Origin: Microbacterium sp.
GTDB lineage: Bacteria; Actinomycetota; Actinomycetes; Actinomycetales; Microbacteriaceae
DNA: 64,000 nucleotides
Direction: 5' to 3'
NCBI GenBank assembly: GCA_003248655.1
Contig: QFPM01000011.1
Location: 105,771 to 169,770, forward strand
The translations under genes and the position numbers were made by a program. Each line of letters begins with the position of its first letter. Position 1 is the first letter of the stretch. Under the pieces are notes generated by a model. That model worked only from the letters and a program-made list of their open reading frames with translations, was not told the DNA's origin and did no database searches. Of the stretch, positions 8,720 to 17,983 are shown piece after piece.

Positions 8720-10714
8720 ATGCCGCTCGTCGCGCGGGTGCTGATCGACTCGCCACTGCCGCAGCTCGACCGGCTGTTCGACTACGCGATCCCGGCCGCG
8801 CTCGAAGCCGAGGCGCGGGCCGGGGTACGGGTGAAGGTGCCGCTGCGCACCGCGGGGCGCGTTGTCGAGGGGTACCTCGTCGAGGTCGTGGACGCCTCCG
8901 AGGCTGCTGCGACGAAGCGTCCGCTCTCGCAGCTGGATGCCGTGGTCTCACCCATCGCTGTGCTTCCGGCCGAGCTGTACGCGCTGGCCCGGCGAGCCGC
9001 CGATCGCGCGGCAGGGTCGGCGAGCGACATCCTGCGTCTCGCTATTCCGAAGCGGATGGTGCGGGCCGAGAAAGCGTGGCTCGCGAGGGAACAGGACGCC
9101 CCGGCATCCGCTGTGCTGCCCGAGGAATCGGCGGTGTGGGCCAGCGATGTGCTGTCCGCGTACCCCGACCTGGCGCCGTCACTCGAGGAGCACGCCCGCA
9201 TCGCAGTCGACGCTCCGCCGCATCCGGTCGCCGGGCGTCCCATCGGGGCGTGGGCCGAGCTCGTGTCCGCGATCGCACTCGACGCGCTCGCGCGCGGCGA
9301 GAGTGCGCTTGTCGTCGTGCCGGACCAGCGCGATCAGGAGCAGGTGCTCGCCGTGCTCGCCGAGCACGCGCCGGACGATGCGGTGGTGCGCGACGATGCC
9401 CGCCGGTCGGGGCCGGAGCGCTACGCCACCTACCTGCGGGTGCTCGGCGGCGGCTCCGCGATCGTCGTAGGAAACCGCTCGACGGTTTATGCGCCGGCGC
9501 GGAATGTGGGGGTCGTGATCGTCTGGGATGATGGCGATCCGCTGCTCGCCGAGCCGCTGAGCCCGGGCGTCCACGCTCGCGATGCTGCCCTCGTGCGACA
9601 GGAGATCGAGGGATCCGCGCTCGTCTTCGCGGGCCACACCCGCACGACCGACGTCGAGCGGCTCGTGCAGCTCGGCTGGGTGCGCGAGGTCGAGGCGCGT
9701 CGTCGAGCGAGCCCGACGGTCGTGCTGTCGGCGACGCGGGAGGGCGAGTCGCGCGGTCAGCGGGTGCCGTCGGCCGCCTTCGCCGCGGCACGCGAGGCGT
9801 TGCAGCACGGTCCCGTGCTCGTGCAGGTCGCCCGGCCGGGCTATTCGCCCGTACTCGTGTGCGCGCAGTGCCGCACGCCCGCGCGGTGTCCCCACTGCAC
9901 GGGTCCGCTGCGCGCCCGCCGCCCCGGCGCCGCGCCGGACTGCGGATGGTGCGGAAGGACGATCCCGTCGTGGTCGTGCGCGAACTGCCAGTCAACGACG
10001 CTCCGGATGGCCTCGTCGGGTAGCGAGCGCACCGCCGACGAGCTCGGCCGCGCCTTCCCGCACACCCGCGTGATCGTCGCCGACGGCGACCATCCCGTCG
10101 TCTCGGTCGATGCGCGCCCCGCGCTCGTCGTCGCCACGCGGGGCGCAGAACCGCACGCCGAGGGCGGCTATCGCGCCGTCATCCTCCTCGACGGCGATCG
10201 GATGCTGCTCGCCGAACAGTTGCGCATTGGTGAGTCGTGCCTGCGCTGGTGGTCGAACGCGGCGGCGCTTGCGGCGCCCGGCGCGCCCGTGCATCTCGTG
10301 GGCGTCGCAGGGCCGGTAGCTCGCGCCCTCGCGACGTGGACGCAGCCGGCCTACGCGCGCGCAGAGCTCGCCGATCGGGCGCCGCTGCACATGCCGCCGT
10401 CGGTGCGTGTCGCGGCGGTGGAGGGGCCGTCGGGCGGCGTCGCCGGAGCCCTCGAGCTGCTGCGTGCGGCGGTGCCCGCGCTCACTGAAGCGAGCATTCT
10501 CGGTCCGGTTCCGCTGGCCGGCGGGGGAGTGCGCGCGCTCGTCCGCTTCGACTACGCGCACGGGCGCATCGTCGCCGAGACGCTCCGCGCGGCGGTGGTT
10601 GCCGCCGCGCTGGGCGGTCGTCGGGGCCGCGGCGGGCCCGCTCGCACCGGGGGAGCCGCGACCGGGCCGACTACACTCAGGGTGCGGCTCGACGTGCCAG
10701 AGCTCGATCTGTGA
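8720..10714 (+). CDS. priA: Primosomal protein N' (PriA), helicase-motif-degenerate actinobacterial form
   Basis: A 664-residue PriA-like replication restart protein. The N-terminal 3'-DNA-binding domain (ARVLIDSPLPQLDRLFDYAIP) and the zinc-binding cysteines (CAQC...CPHC, CGWCG, CANC around residues 380-430) are preserved. The helicase core is not: where Escherichia coli PriA has a GSGKTE Walker A, this protein reads AWAELVSA, and the DEEH box is replaced by WDDGD. Actinobacterial PriA proteins are known to lack ATPase motifs, so it is expected to bind forked DNA without unwinding it. The ATG at 8720 follows metK by 7 bases. Confidence 0.92.
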   Translation: MPLVARVLIDSPLPQLDRLFDYAIPAALEAEARAGVRVKVPLRTAGRVVEGYLVEVVDASEAAATKRPLSQLDAVVSPIAVLPAELYALARRAADRAAGSASDILRLAIPKRMVRAEKAWLAREQDAPASAVLPEESAVWASDVLSAYPDLAPSLEEHARIAVDAPPHPVAGRPIGAWAELVSAIALDALARGESALVVVPDQRDQEQVLAVLAEHAPDDAVVRDDARRSGPERYATYLRVLGGGSAIVVGNRSTVYAPARNVGVVIVWDDGDPLLAEPLSPGVHARDAALVRQEIEGSALVFAGHTRTTDVERLVQLGWVREVEARRRASPTVVLSATREGESRGQRVPSAAFAAAREALQHGPVLVQVARPGYSPVLVCAQCRTPARCPHCTGPLRARRPGAAPDCGWCGRTIPSWSCANCQSTTLRMASSGSERTADELGRAFPHTRVIVADGDHPVVSVDARPALVVATRGAEPHAEGGYRAVILLDGDRMLLAEQLRIGESCLRWWSNAAALAAPGAPVHLVGVAGPVARALATWTQPAYARAELADRAPLHMPPSVRVAAVEGPSGGVAGALELLRAAVPALTEASILGPVPLAGGGVRALVRFDYAHGRIVAETLRAAVVAAALGGRRGRGGPARTGGAATGPTTLRVRLDVPELDL

Positions 10715-10722
10715 GGAGTCCC

Positions 10723-11655
10723 ATGCGTGTCGTCTTCGCCGGGACTCCGGAACCGGCGGTCCCGTCGTTGCGCGTCCTCGCGGCATCCGGCCATGACCTT
10801 GTCGGCGTCGTCACGCGCCACGATGCTCCGCTCGGACGCAAGCGCGTGCTGACGCCATCGCCGGTCGCGCAGGCGGCCGCTGAGCTCGATCTGCCGGTCA
10901 TCAAAGCCGACCGACTCGATGCCCCGGCGACCGAGGCGATCGCCGCGCTCCGCCCCGACCTCGGGGTGATCGTCGCGTACGGCGGTTTCGTGCGCGAACC
11001 GCTCCTTTCGCTGCCGACCCACGGGTGGATCAACCTGCACTTCTCGCTCCTGCCGCGCTGGCGCGGCGCGGCGCCCGTGCAGCACGCGCTGATCGCGGGT
11101 GACCGGGTGACGGGTGCGGCGGTCTTCCAACTCGTGCCAGAGCTGGATGCCGGGGACGTCTTCGCGCAGCTTCGCTACGACATCCCGCGGAGTGCGACAG
11201 CGGGCGAGGTCCTGGGCGCGCTCGCGGTGCGGGGTGCTGACCTCGTCATGGGCGTCGTCGATGCGATCGCCTGCGGGTCCGCGCGGGCGATTCCGCAGGC
11301 GGGCGAGCCCACTCTGGCTCCGAAGCTCACGCTCGCCGACGGAGCCCTCGACCTCGCGCGATCCGCGGATGCCGTGCTCGATCGCTTCCGCGGCACCACG
11401 CCCGAGCCGGGTGCGCACGTGGACGTCGATGGCCAGCGGCTCAAGATCCTCGCCGCGCACCGCGGGCCCGAGGTGACGCTCGCCCCCGGTGAGTTCGCCC
11501 TGCACGGGCGTGAGGTGCTGCTCGGCGCGGGCGAGGGAACCGTCCTGCTGAAGACGGTGCAACCGGCCGGCAAGGGTGCCATGATCGCGGCCGACTGGTG
11601 GCGGGGGCTTCGCGGAGATGCTCCGCGCGCGACCGCGCGAGACGAGTCGCCGTGA
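10723..11655 (+). CDS. fmt: Methionyl-tRNA formyltransferase
   Basis: A 310-residue enzyme that formylates initiator Met-tRNA using 10-formyl-tetrahydrofolate. The N-terminal transferase domain carries the active-site segment HFSLLPRWRGAAPVQHA (about residues 106-122); the C-terminal OB-like domain fills about 205-310. The ATG at 10723 has GAGGAG at 10713-10718, overlapping the priA stop. Its stop overlaps the next GTG (GTGA), so fmt and rsmB are coupled, as in many bacteria. Confidence 0.96.
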   Translation: MRVVFAGTPEPAVPSLRVLAASGHDLVGVVTRHDAPLGRKRVLTPSPVAQAAAELDLPVIKADRLDAPATEAIAALRPDLGVIVAYGGFVREPLLSLPTHGWINLHFSLLPRWRGAAPVQHALIAGDRVTGAAVFQLVPELDAGDVFAQLRYDIPRSATAGEVLGALAVRGADLVMGVVDAIACGSARAIPQAGEPTLAPKLTLADGALDLARSADAVLDRFRGTTPEPGAHVDVDGQRLKILAAHRGPEVTLAPGEFALHGREVLLGAGEGTVLLKTVQPAGKGAMIAADWWRGLRGDAPRATARDESP

Positions 11656-13043
11656 ACGCTCGACCCGTCACGAGCGAGAACGCGCGCGGGAAGTCGCCCC
11701 GGTGGGTGGCGTACGACACCCTGCGCGCCGTGCACACCTCGGACGCCTACGCCAACCTGCTTCTGCCCCGTGCGATTGCCCGCACGGGCTTGACGGGTCC
11801 TGACGCCGCGCTGGCGACCGAGCTCGCCTATGGCACCCTCCGCCGCGAAGGCACCTACGACGCGGTGATCGCGGCCGCCGCCGGTCGCGCGATCGACGCA
11901 ATCGATCCCGCCGTTCTCGACGCCCTGCGTCTGGGCACACACCAGTTGCTGTCGATGCGGACCCCGTCGCACGCGGCCGTGAACGAGACCGTGCGCCAGG
12001 TGCGACAGGTTGCCGGAAAGCCCGCGTCTGGCTTCGCGAACGCGGTCCTCCGACGGGTGTCGGAGCGCACGCCGGAGGAGTGGCTTGAGCGGCTCGATGC
12101 CGCGGCGCGCTCGGACGACGAGCGCATGTCCGTGCGGTTCGCGCACCCCGTGTGGATCATCCGCGCTTTTCGCCGGGCTCTCGTCGCCGAGGGTCGCGGC
12201 GACGAGCTCGAGGCGCTTCTCGAGGCCGACAACGTGTCGCCCGTCGTGACCTTCGCGGCGTTGCCGGGCCTCGCCGACGTGCCGGCCGGCGCCGCGCCGA
12301 CGCCGTACTCGCCGATCGGGTTCCGATCGATAGGCGGCGATCCGGCATCCCTCGTGGAGGGTTCGGGTGGGCTCATCCGCGTGCAGGACGAAGGATCGCA
12401 GCTCGCCGCTCTCGCCCTGACCCGCGCCGTTCCCATCGCCGCGGGGGAGCGCTGGCTCGACCTGTGCGCGGCGCCCGGGGGCAAGACGGCGGTGCTCGCT
12501 GCCGAGGCGCTCGCCCACGGCGCGCAGCTCGAAGCGAACGAGATCGCGCCCGCGCGCGCGTCGCTCGTCCGCGACTCGGTCTCTGGCGTCCCGCTCAGCG
12601 TCCCCGTCTCGGAGGAGGACGGCCGCACCCGCGCGGGCCGCGGCCGGTACGACCGCATCCTCGTCGACGCGCCCTGCACGGGCCTCGGCGCGCTCCGCCG
12701 CCGGCCCGAGGCGCGCTGGCGCAAGCAGCCCTCCGACGTGCCGGAACTCGCGGCGCTGCAAAGCGAACTGCTCGACGCGGCGATCGGGGCGTTGGCCCCC
12801 GGCGGAATCGTCGCGTACGTCACCTGCTCGCCGCACCTCGCCGAGACGGCGGCGATCGTCGGCGACGCACTCCGCCGGCACGGCGACACGATCGAAGAGC
12901 TGGATGCCCGGGCGACCCTGGCATCCATTGCCGCTCATCCGATCGACCTCCCCGCCGGAGGCGGCACGGGCCGCGCGCAGCTGTGGCCCCACCGCCACGG
13001 CACCGACGCGATGTCGATCTCGCTCCTGCGCCGCCGCGCGTAG
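11652..13043 (+). CDS. rsmB: 16S rRNA (cytosine-967-C5) methyltransferase, RsmB/Fmu type
   Basis: A 463-residue protein with an N-terminal NusB-like RNA-binding domain (about 15-150) and a C-terminal SAM-dependent methyltransferase domain. Both catalytic cysteines of the m5C-RNA family are present: C342 in DAPCTG (motif IV) and C392 in TCSPH (motif VI). The SAM loop LDLCAAPGGKT is clear. The GTG start at 11652 is set by the GTGA overlap with fmt. Confidence 0.93.
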   Translation: MNARPVTSENARGKSPRWVAYDTLRAVHTSDAYANLLLPRAIARTGLTGPDAALATELAYGTLRREGTYDAVIAAAAGRAIDAIDPAVLDALRLGTHQLLSMRTPSHAAVNETVRQVRQVAGKPASGFANAVLRRVSERTPEEWLERLDAAARSDDERMSVRFAHPVWIIRAFRRALVAEGRGDELEALLEADNVSPVVTFAALPGLADVPAGAAPTPYSPIGFRSIGGDPASLVEGSGGLIRVQDEGSQLAALALTRAVPIAAGERWLDLCAAPGGKTAVLAAEALAHGAQLEANEIAPARASLVRDSVSGVPLSVPVSEEDGRTRAGRGRYDRILVDAPCTGLGALRRRPEARWRKQPSDVPELAALQSELLDAAIGALAPGGIVAYVTCSPHLAETAAIVGDALRRHGDTIEELDARATLASIAAHPIDLPAGGGTGRAQLWPHRHGTDAMSISLLRRRA

Positions 13044-13047
13044 CCCG

Positions 13048-13100
13048 ACTTGCCACTTCGTGCGGGAATCCCGCGCGCATACCCGCGCGAAGCGGCAAGT
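13048..13100. repeat. Long imperfect palindrome in the rsmB-rpe gap
   Basis: A 17-base arm at 13048-13064 (ACTTGCCACTTCGTGCG) pairs with 13084-13100 at 15 of 17 positions, around a GC-rich 19-base interior. It starts 4 bases after the rsmB stop. It may act as a terminator, but it has no T-tract and resembles REP-type intergenic palindromes. Confidence 0.7.
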
Positions 13101-13134
13101 GAACGCGTGCAAGGCCCGCGGCGCGCGCCGGGGC

Positions 13135-13140
13135 TAGGCT
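13135..13140 (+). promoter_or_regulatory. Leaderless -10 TAGGCT for rpe
   Basis: TAGGCT ends 6 bases before the GTG at 13147, placing the transcript start at or next to the start codon. Confidence 0.6.
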
Positions 13141-13146
13141 GACGAC

Positions 13147-13821
13147 GTGCCGAGCGACGACGTCCGTATCAATCCCAGCATCCTGTCGGCCGACTTCGTG
13201 AACATGCAGGCCGACCTCGAGCGCATCGCGGCGGCCGACTTCGTGCACGTCGACGTCATGGACAACCACTTCGTGCCGAACTTGACGTTCGGGCCGCAGA
13301 TGGTGGAGCGCATACAGGCGACGAGCCCCGTACCGCTGGACGTGCACCTCATGATCTCGGATGCCGACCGCTGGGCTCCCGGCTACGCGGAACTCGGTGC
13401 GGCGTCCGTCACGTTCCACCTCGAGGCGGCGACCGACCCGATCAGCCTCGCGCGGAGGCTTCGCGAGATCGGCGCCCGCGCGGGGGTCGCCGTGAAGCCC
13501 GCGACGCCTGTCGAGGGGCTCTTCGACGTGCTCGACGAGTTCGACCAGATCCTCGTGATGACTGTCGAACCCGGCTTCGGCGGGCAGTCGTTCATGGCCG
13601 ACCAGATGCCGAAGCTCGCGCGTCTGCACGACGAAGCCCGTCGCCGCGGCTCGCAGGTGTGGCTGCAGGTCGACGGGGGAATCTCCGCGTCGACGATCGC
13701 GCAGGCCGCCGCGGCGGGCGCCGACACCTTCGTCGCCGGCTCCGCGGTCTACGGCGCCGACGACCCGGAACGCGCGATCCACGCGCTACGTGAGCTCGCG
13801 CAGAGCGCGCATCGCCACTGA
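13147..13821 (+). CDS. rpe: Ribulose-phosphate 3-epimerase
   Basis: A 224-residue TIM-barrel epimerase interconverting ribulose 5-phosphate and xylulose 5-phosphate in the pentose phosphate pathway. Family motifs are intact: INPSILSADF at the N-terminus, HVDVMDNHFVPNLTFGP with metal ligands, VEPGFGGQSF and QVDGGIS. The GTG start matches the leaderless -10 just upstream, and no ribosome site is visible. It converges on the glutaminase gene with an 18-base gap. Confidence 0.95.
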   Translation: MPSDDVRINPSILSADFVNMQADLERIAAADFVHVDVMDNHFVPNLTFGPQMVERIQATSPVPLDVHLMISDADRWAPGYAELGAASVTFHLEAATDPISLARRLREIGARAGVAVKPATPVEGLFDVLDEFDQILVMTVEPGFGGQSFMADQMPKLARLHDEARRRGSQVWLQVDGGISASTIAQAAAAGADTFVAGSAVYGADDPERAIHALRELAQSAHRH

Positions 13822-13839
13822 CGCGCGCCGGCGGCGGCG

Positions 13840-15012
13840 TCAGTCCTCGACGTCGACGCGGCCCCCGAGGGCCGTGACCTCCGTGCGTAGCGCGGCAAGC
13901 GCCGCGGGATGCAACTGGCGGAGCTTGCGCAGATCGACGACGAGCGCGTCCGCGTCGGTATCGGCCTCTGCAGTGTGCAGCGCCGCCAGCACCCGCTCGA
14001 CACCGCTGAACGAGAACTCGCCCTCGAGTGCCACGTGCACGGTCCCGTCGCTGCGTCGCTGGATGGATACGCCGGGGGCGGAGATCGCGTCGTGCTGCTC
14101 GAACACGTGCATCCCGAACGCCTCGGAAAGTCGCTCGAGCAGGAGCTGGCCGCGCGTGCTATTGCCGTAGGCATCCAGCCGCGGACTGAACACGCCGACG
14201 CCGAACTGCGACGGCGCGAGCGCGATGACCCCGCCCGAGACGCCGCTCTTGGCGGGGAGGCCCACGCGCAACAGCCACGCGCCCGAGCCGTCGTACATGC
14301 CGCTGCTGGTCATCACGGATGCCACGTCGCGCGCCGTGCGCGGCGAGATGACCTGCTCGCCGGTCACCGGGTTCCGGCCCCCGAACGCGAGGGTGCTGGC
14401 CATGACGGCGAGATCGACGACGGTCACGAGCGCCGAACACTGCCGGAAGTACGCCTCGACGATGTCGTGCACGTCCGCGCCGATGACGCCGTACGAGCGC
14501 AGCAGGTGCGCGAGTGCGCGGTTGCGATCGCCCTCCGCCGACTCCGATTCGTACACGCGCTCGTCGACATCGAGCGAACGCCCCGCGAACCGCGACAGCC
14601 CCTCGATGAGGCGTCTGCTGCGCTCGGCGAGACCATCACCGTCGATCAGAGCCGTCGTCGCGATCGCCCCCGCGTTGATCAGCGGGTTGGCGGGGCGGCC
14701 GGTGCCGTCTTCGAGGCTGATGGCGTTGAACGGCTCGCCGCTGGGCTCGACGCCCACGCGCGAGAACACCTCCTCGCGGCCGTGCTGCTCGAGCGCGAGC
14801 GCGTAGATGAACGGCTTCGAAATCGACTGAATCGTGAACAGCGCCCCGTCGTCACCCACGGATGCTGTGCGGCCGCTCGGGCCGACGATGGCGAGCGCCA
14901 GCGGGTCGGGGTCGGCGCGGGCGAGCTCGGGAATGTAGTCGGCGACCTCGCCGGCATCCTGCTCACGCACCTCGTCGAGCACACGGCCGAGCATCTCGCG
15001 GATCGGATCCAT
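13840..15012 (-). CDS. glsA: Glutaminase A with C-terminal STAS domain
   Basis: A 390-residue serine-dependent beta-lactamase-like glutaminase (glutamine to glutamate and ammonia). The SxxK catalytic pair is S63/K66 in QSISKPF; downstream conserved parts include NPLINAGAIA and the GLPAKSGVSGG loop. Plain bacterial glutaminases are about 305-310 residues. The extra 80 residues here end in an anti-sigma-antagonist-like STAS fold (GEFSFSGVERVLAAL, then VVDLRKLRQLHPAAL). Such fusions are known in actinobacteria. The regulatory meaning of the STAS domain is not known to me. Confidence 0.92.
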   Translation of the reverse strand: MDPIREMLGRVLDEVREQDAGEVADYIPELARADPDPLALAIVGPSGRTASVGDDGALFTIQSISKPFIYALALEQHGREEVFSRVGVEPSGEPFNAISLEDGTGRPANPLINAGAIATTALIDGDGLAERSRRLIEGLSRFAGRSLDVDERVYESESAEGDRNRALAHLLRSYGVIGADVHDIVEAYFRQCSALVTVVDLAVMASTLAFGGRNPVTGEQVISPRTARDVASVMTSSGMYDGSGAWLLRVGLPAKSGVSGGVIALAPSQFGVGVFSPRLDAYGNSTRGQLLLERLSEAFGMHVFEQHDAISAPGVSIQRRSDGTVHVALEGEFSFSGVERVLAALHTAEADTDADALVVDLRKLRQLHPAALAALRTEVTALGGRVDVED

Positions 15013-15018
15013 GCTCCG

Positions 15019-15024
15019 ACACTA
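15019..15024 (-). promoter_or_regulatory. Leaderless -10 TAGTGT for glsA
   Basis: On the minus strand TAGTGT is followed by 6 bases and then the ATG at 15012. It supports the chosen start. Confidence 0.55.
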
Positions 15025-15059
15025 GCGATGCCGCGCCGCTTGCCCCTCCCGCGGACCGG

Positions 15060-15065
15060 TAGCCT
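15060..15065 (+). promoter_or_regulatory. Leaderless -10 TAGCCT for the his-trp operon
   Basis: TAGCCT, 6 bases, then the hisE GTG at 15072. It lies 36 bases from the divergent glsA -10. Confidence 0.6.
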
Positions 15066-15071
15066 GTCAGG

Positions 15072-15335
15072 GTGAAGACGTTCGACGCCCTCTTCGCGGA
15101 GCTCACCGCGACAGCGGCGACGCGCCCGGAGGGATCCGGAACCGTCGCGCAGCTCGATCGCGGCGTGCACGCGATCGGCAAGAAGATCGTCGAAGAGGCC
15201 GCCGAAGTGTGGATGGCCGCCGAGTACCAGTCCGACGCCGAGACGGCCGAGGAGATCTCGCAGTTGCTGTACCACCTTCAGGTGCTCATGCTCGCGAAGG
15301 GCCTGACGCTCGAGGACGTCTACCGACATCTCTGA
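15072..15335 (+). CDS. hisE: Phosphoribosyl-ATP pyrophosphatase
   Basis: An 87-residue all-alpha NTP-pyrophosphatase performing step 2 of histidine synthesis (PR-ATP to PR-AMP). The [12 protein letters not shown] metal-binding helix and the C-terminal LEDVYRHL are typical. In actinobacteria HisE and HisI are separate proteins, as here, with hisI four genes on. The GTG start agrees with the leaderless -10. Confidence 0.95.
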   Translation: MKTFDALFAELTATAATRPEGSGTVAQLDRGVHAIGKKIVEEAAEVWMAAEYQSDAETAEEISQLLYHLQVLMLAKGLTLEDVYRHL

Positions 15336-15378
15336 GCCCGCCCTCATCCGCCAGCTCAGACACCGAAAGAGAACGCAC

Positions 15379-16221
15379 ATGCTGCGCATCGCCGTGCCGA
15401 ACAAGGGGTCGCTCGCCGACACCGCCGCCGAGATGCTCGCCGAAGCCGGGTACACCGGCCGCCGCGACCCGAAAGACCTCCACGTCATCGACCCCGTGAA
15501 CGAGGTCGAGTTCTTCTACCTGCGCCCGAAGGACATCGCGACCTACGTCGGCTCGGGCGCGCTCGATGTCGGAATCACGGGCCGTGATCTGCTGAAGGAT
15601 GCCCGGATGCCCGGCGCCCGCGAGATCGAGCAGCTCGGGTTCGGCTCGTCCACGTTCCGCTTCGCGGGCCCTCCCGGGCGCTTCCACGACGTGACCGATC
15701 TCGAAGGGCTGCGCGTCGCGACGGCCTATCCGGGGCTGGTGGACGCGTTCCTCGACGAGCAGGGTGTCGCCGTCGACCTCGTACCGCTCGATGGCGCCGT
15801 CGAGTCGGCCGTCCGGCTCGGTGTCGCCGATGCCGTTGCCGATGTCGTCTCGACGGGCACGACCCTCAAGCAGGCGGGCCTCGAGATCTTCGGACCCGTG
15901 CTGCTCGAGTCCGAGGCCGTGCTGATCGGCGCGCCGGAGGACGTCGAGGGTGTCGAGACGTTCCTCCGACGCTTGCGCGGCGTGCTCGTCGCGCGGCGCT
16001 ACGTCCTCATCGACTACGACCTGCCCGCGAACCTCGTCGACCAGGCCGTCGCCCTCGCGCCCGGTATCGAGTCGCCCACGATCTCGCCGCTGCGCGACCC
16101 CGAGTGGGTGGCCGTTCGCGTCATGAGCCCGCGATCGACCGTCAACCAGGTGATGGATGCGTTGTACGCGATCGGTGCACGGGCGATCCTCGTGACGCCG
16201 ATCCACAACGCGAGGCTCTGA
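15379..16221 (+). CDS. hisG: ATP phosphoribosyltransferase, long form
   Basis: A 280-residue HisG that commits PRPP and ATP to histidine synthesis. The length and the C-terminal ACT-like domain (about residues 205-280) mark the long, self-sufficient form that histidine inhibits by feedback and that needs no HisZ. The opening [12 protein letters not shown] and the [21 protein letters not shown] loop region are typical. An AAAGAGAA ribosome site precedes the ATG. Its TGA overlaps the hisF ATG by one base. Confidence 0.96.
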   Translation: MLRIAVPNKGSLADTAAEMLAEAGYTGRRDPKDLHVIDPVNEVEFFYLRPKDIATYVGSGALDVGITGRDLLKDARMPGAREIEQLGFGSSTFRFAGPPGRFHDVTDLEGLRVATAYPGLVDAFLDEQGVAVDLVPLDGAVESAVRLGVADAVADVVSTGTTLKQAGLEIFGPVLLESEAVLIGAPEDVEGVETFLRRLRGVLVARRYVLIDYDLPANLVDQAVALAPGIESPTISPLRDPEWVAVRVMSPRSTVNQVMDALYAIGARAILVTPIHNARL

Positions 16222-16985
16222 TGTCGCTCGCGTGCCGCGTCATCCCGTGCCTCGACGTCGCGGCGGGCCGCGTCGTCAAGGGCGTGAACTTCGCGAACCT
16301 CCGCGACATGGGCGACCCCGTCGAACTCGCAGCGCTCTATTTCGCCCAGGGCGCGGACGAGCTGACCTTCCTCGATGTGACGGCGACGGTCGATGACCGC
16401 TCGACGACGTACGACGTCGTGCGCCGCACGGCCGAGGAGGTCTTCATTCCGCTCACCGTCGGCGGGGGAGTGCGCTCGGCGGACGACGTCGCGCGCCTGC
16501 TCGCCGTCGGCGCCGACAAGGTGGGGGTCAACTCCGCCGCGATCGCGCGCCCCGATCTCGTGGGCGAGATCGCCGATCGGTTCGGCGCACAGGTGCTCGT
16601 GCTGAGCCTCGACGTCACGCGCGCCCCGGGCACCCGATCGGGCTTCGTCGTCACGACCCACGGCGGGCGTACCCGAACCGACCTCGACGCGCTCGACTGG
16701 GCGATCGAGGCGATCGAGCGGGGCGCAGGCGAGCTCCTCGTGAACTCGATCGACGCGGATGGCACGAAGGACGGGTTCGACCTCGAGCTCGTCGGCCTGA
16801 TGCGTGAGGTCTCGTCGGTGCCCGTCATCGCCTCCGGCGGCGCGGGCGCGGCCGCCGATTTCGCTCCGGCGATTCACGCTGGCGCCGACGCGGTGCTCGC
16901 GGCATCCGTCTTCCACTCGGGGGAACTGACGATCGGCGACGTGAAGGATGCCCTGGTCGCGGGCGGAATCGAGGTGCGCCGATGA
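16221..16985 (+). CDS. hisF: Imidazole glycerol phosphate synthase, cyclase subunit
   Basis: A 254-residue TIM barrel that closes the imidazole ring using ammonia from HisH. Conserved parts: [19 protein letters not shown] with catalytic D11-type aspartate, FLDVTATVD, and [16 protein letters not shown] with the second aspartate. The ATG at 16221 shares its A with the hisG stop; upstream in-frame starts lie inside hisG. hisH is not in the window. Confidence 0.95.
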   Translation: MSLACRVIPCLDVAAGRVVKGVNFANLRDMGDPVELAALYFAQGADELTFLDVTATVDDRSTTYDVVRRTAEEVFIPLTVGGGVRSADDVARLLAVGADKVGVNSAAIARPDLVGEIADRFGAQVLVLSLDVTRAPGTRSGFVVTTHGGRTRTDLDALDWAIEAIERGAGELLVNSIDADGTKDGFDLELVGLMREVSSVPVIASGGAGAAADFAPAIHAGADAVLAASVFHSGELTIGDVKDALVAGGIEVRR

Positions 16986-17347
16986 GCGTTGACGACCGCA
17001 TCGCGCGTGTCGCGTGGAACGCCGACGGGCTTGCCCCCGCGATCATTCAGCAGCACGACACGGGCGAGGTGCTCATGCTCGGGTGGATGGATGCCGAGGC
17101 GCTGCGCCGAACCCTCACCGAGGGGCGGGTCACGTTCTGGTCGCGCTCGCGTCAGGAGTACTGGCGCAAGGGCGACACCTCCGGGCACGCGCAGTACGTG
17201 CGCGGAGCGCGGCTCGACTGCGACGGCGATGCCCTGCTGATCTCCGTCGAGCAGATCGGCGCCGCCTGCCACACGGGCGATCGCACGTGCTTCGACGCCG
17301 ACGACCTCGCTCCCGTCGAAGGAGCGCCCGCGGAAGGCGCCCCGTGA
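16982..17347 (+). CDS. hisI: Phosphoribosyl-AMP cyclohydrolase
   Basis: A 121-residue zinc enzyme for step 3 of histidine synthesis. The motifs [37 protein letters not shown] and the metal site CHTGDRTC are complete. It overlaps hisF (ATGA) and the next gene (GTGA). In mycobacteria trpE follows within a few genes; here the frame goes straight into the Trp-associated membrane protein. Confidence 0.95.
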   Translation: MSVDDRIARVAWNADGLAPAIIQQHDTGEVLMLGWMDAEALRRTLTEGRVTFWSRSRQEYWRKGDTSGHAQYVRGARLDCDGDALLISVEQIGAACHTGDRTCFDADDLAPVEGAPAEGAP

Positions 17348-17940
17348 TCGCACGCGCGCGGACCATCGCCGTGCTCGCCGTCGTCGCGGGCGGAGCGCTC
17401 GCGATCATCGCGTCGACGCAGACGTGGCTCGACGTGACCCTGCGCACCGGGTCCGACGAGCCGCTCACCGTCGCGGGCGCGGCCGCCGTGCCCCTTCTTG
17501 CACCTTTGAGCCTTGCCTCTCTCGCCCTCGGGCTCGCGCTGACCGTGGTGGGCATCGCGCTCCGATACGTGTTCGGGGTGCTGGCCGTCGCGATCGGCGC
17601 GGCGCTGGCTGTGACCTCGGCGCGGGTCGGCCTCCAGCATCCGCTGGATGCCGTGGCGACGGCCGTCACGAAGGCGACCGGACTCTCGGGCGACGCCGCG
17701 GTCGCCGACCTCGTCACGGCCGTCGCAGGGACGCCCTGGCCCTTCTTCGCATCCGCGGCGGGCCTCCTGATCGCCGCCGGAGGAGTTCTCACGCTCGTGA
17801 CCGCGCACCGATGGCGAGCGGGCGGGCGCCGCTACCAGCGCGACGCCACACCGGCCGGCGCGGCCACCGGCTCGCGGCCACACGACGCGATCGATTCGTG
17901 GGATGACCTGACGCACGGGGCTGATCCCACCGCCCGCTAG
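17344..17940 (+). CDS. Trp biosynthesis-associated membrane protein (TIGR02234 type)
   Basis: A 198-residue membrane protein with four predicted helices (about 5-25, 45-68, 70-95 and 132-155) and a polar C-terminal tail that ends in SWDDLTHG. It matches the actinobacterial Trp_oprn_chp family found between trpE and trpC (Rv1610 in mycobacteria). The function is unknown. The GTG start in a GTGA overlap with the hisI stop implies translational coupling to histidine genes. Its TAG stop supplies the first bases of the next gene's -10 element. Confidence 0.85.
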   Translation: MIARARTIAVLAVVAGGALAIIASTQTWLDVTLRTGSDEPLTVAGAAAVPLLAPLSLASLALGLALTVVGIALRYVFGVLAVAIGAALAVTSARVGLQHPLDAVATAVTKATGLSGDAAVADLVTAVAGTPWPFFASAAGLLIAAGGVLTLVTAHRWRAGGRRYQRDATPAGAATGSRPHDAIDSWDDLTHGADPTAR

Positions 17941-17943
17941 ACT
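17938..17943 (+). promoter_or_regulatory. -10 TAGACT overlapping the upstream stop codon
   Basis: TAGACT uses the TAG stop of the preceding gene. A start near 17951 would give the HGxxPAAW gene a leader of about 33 bases with ribosome site GGGAGAA. Confidence 0.45.
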
Positions 17944-17983
17944 TGTGACAGACCCGCGCAGTACGCACACCCGAGGGAGAACC

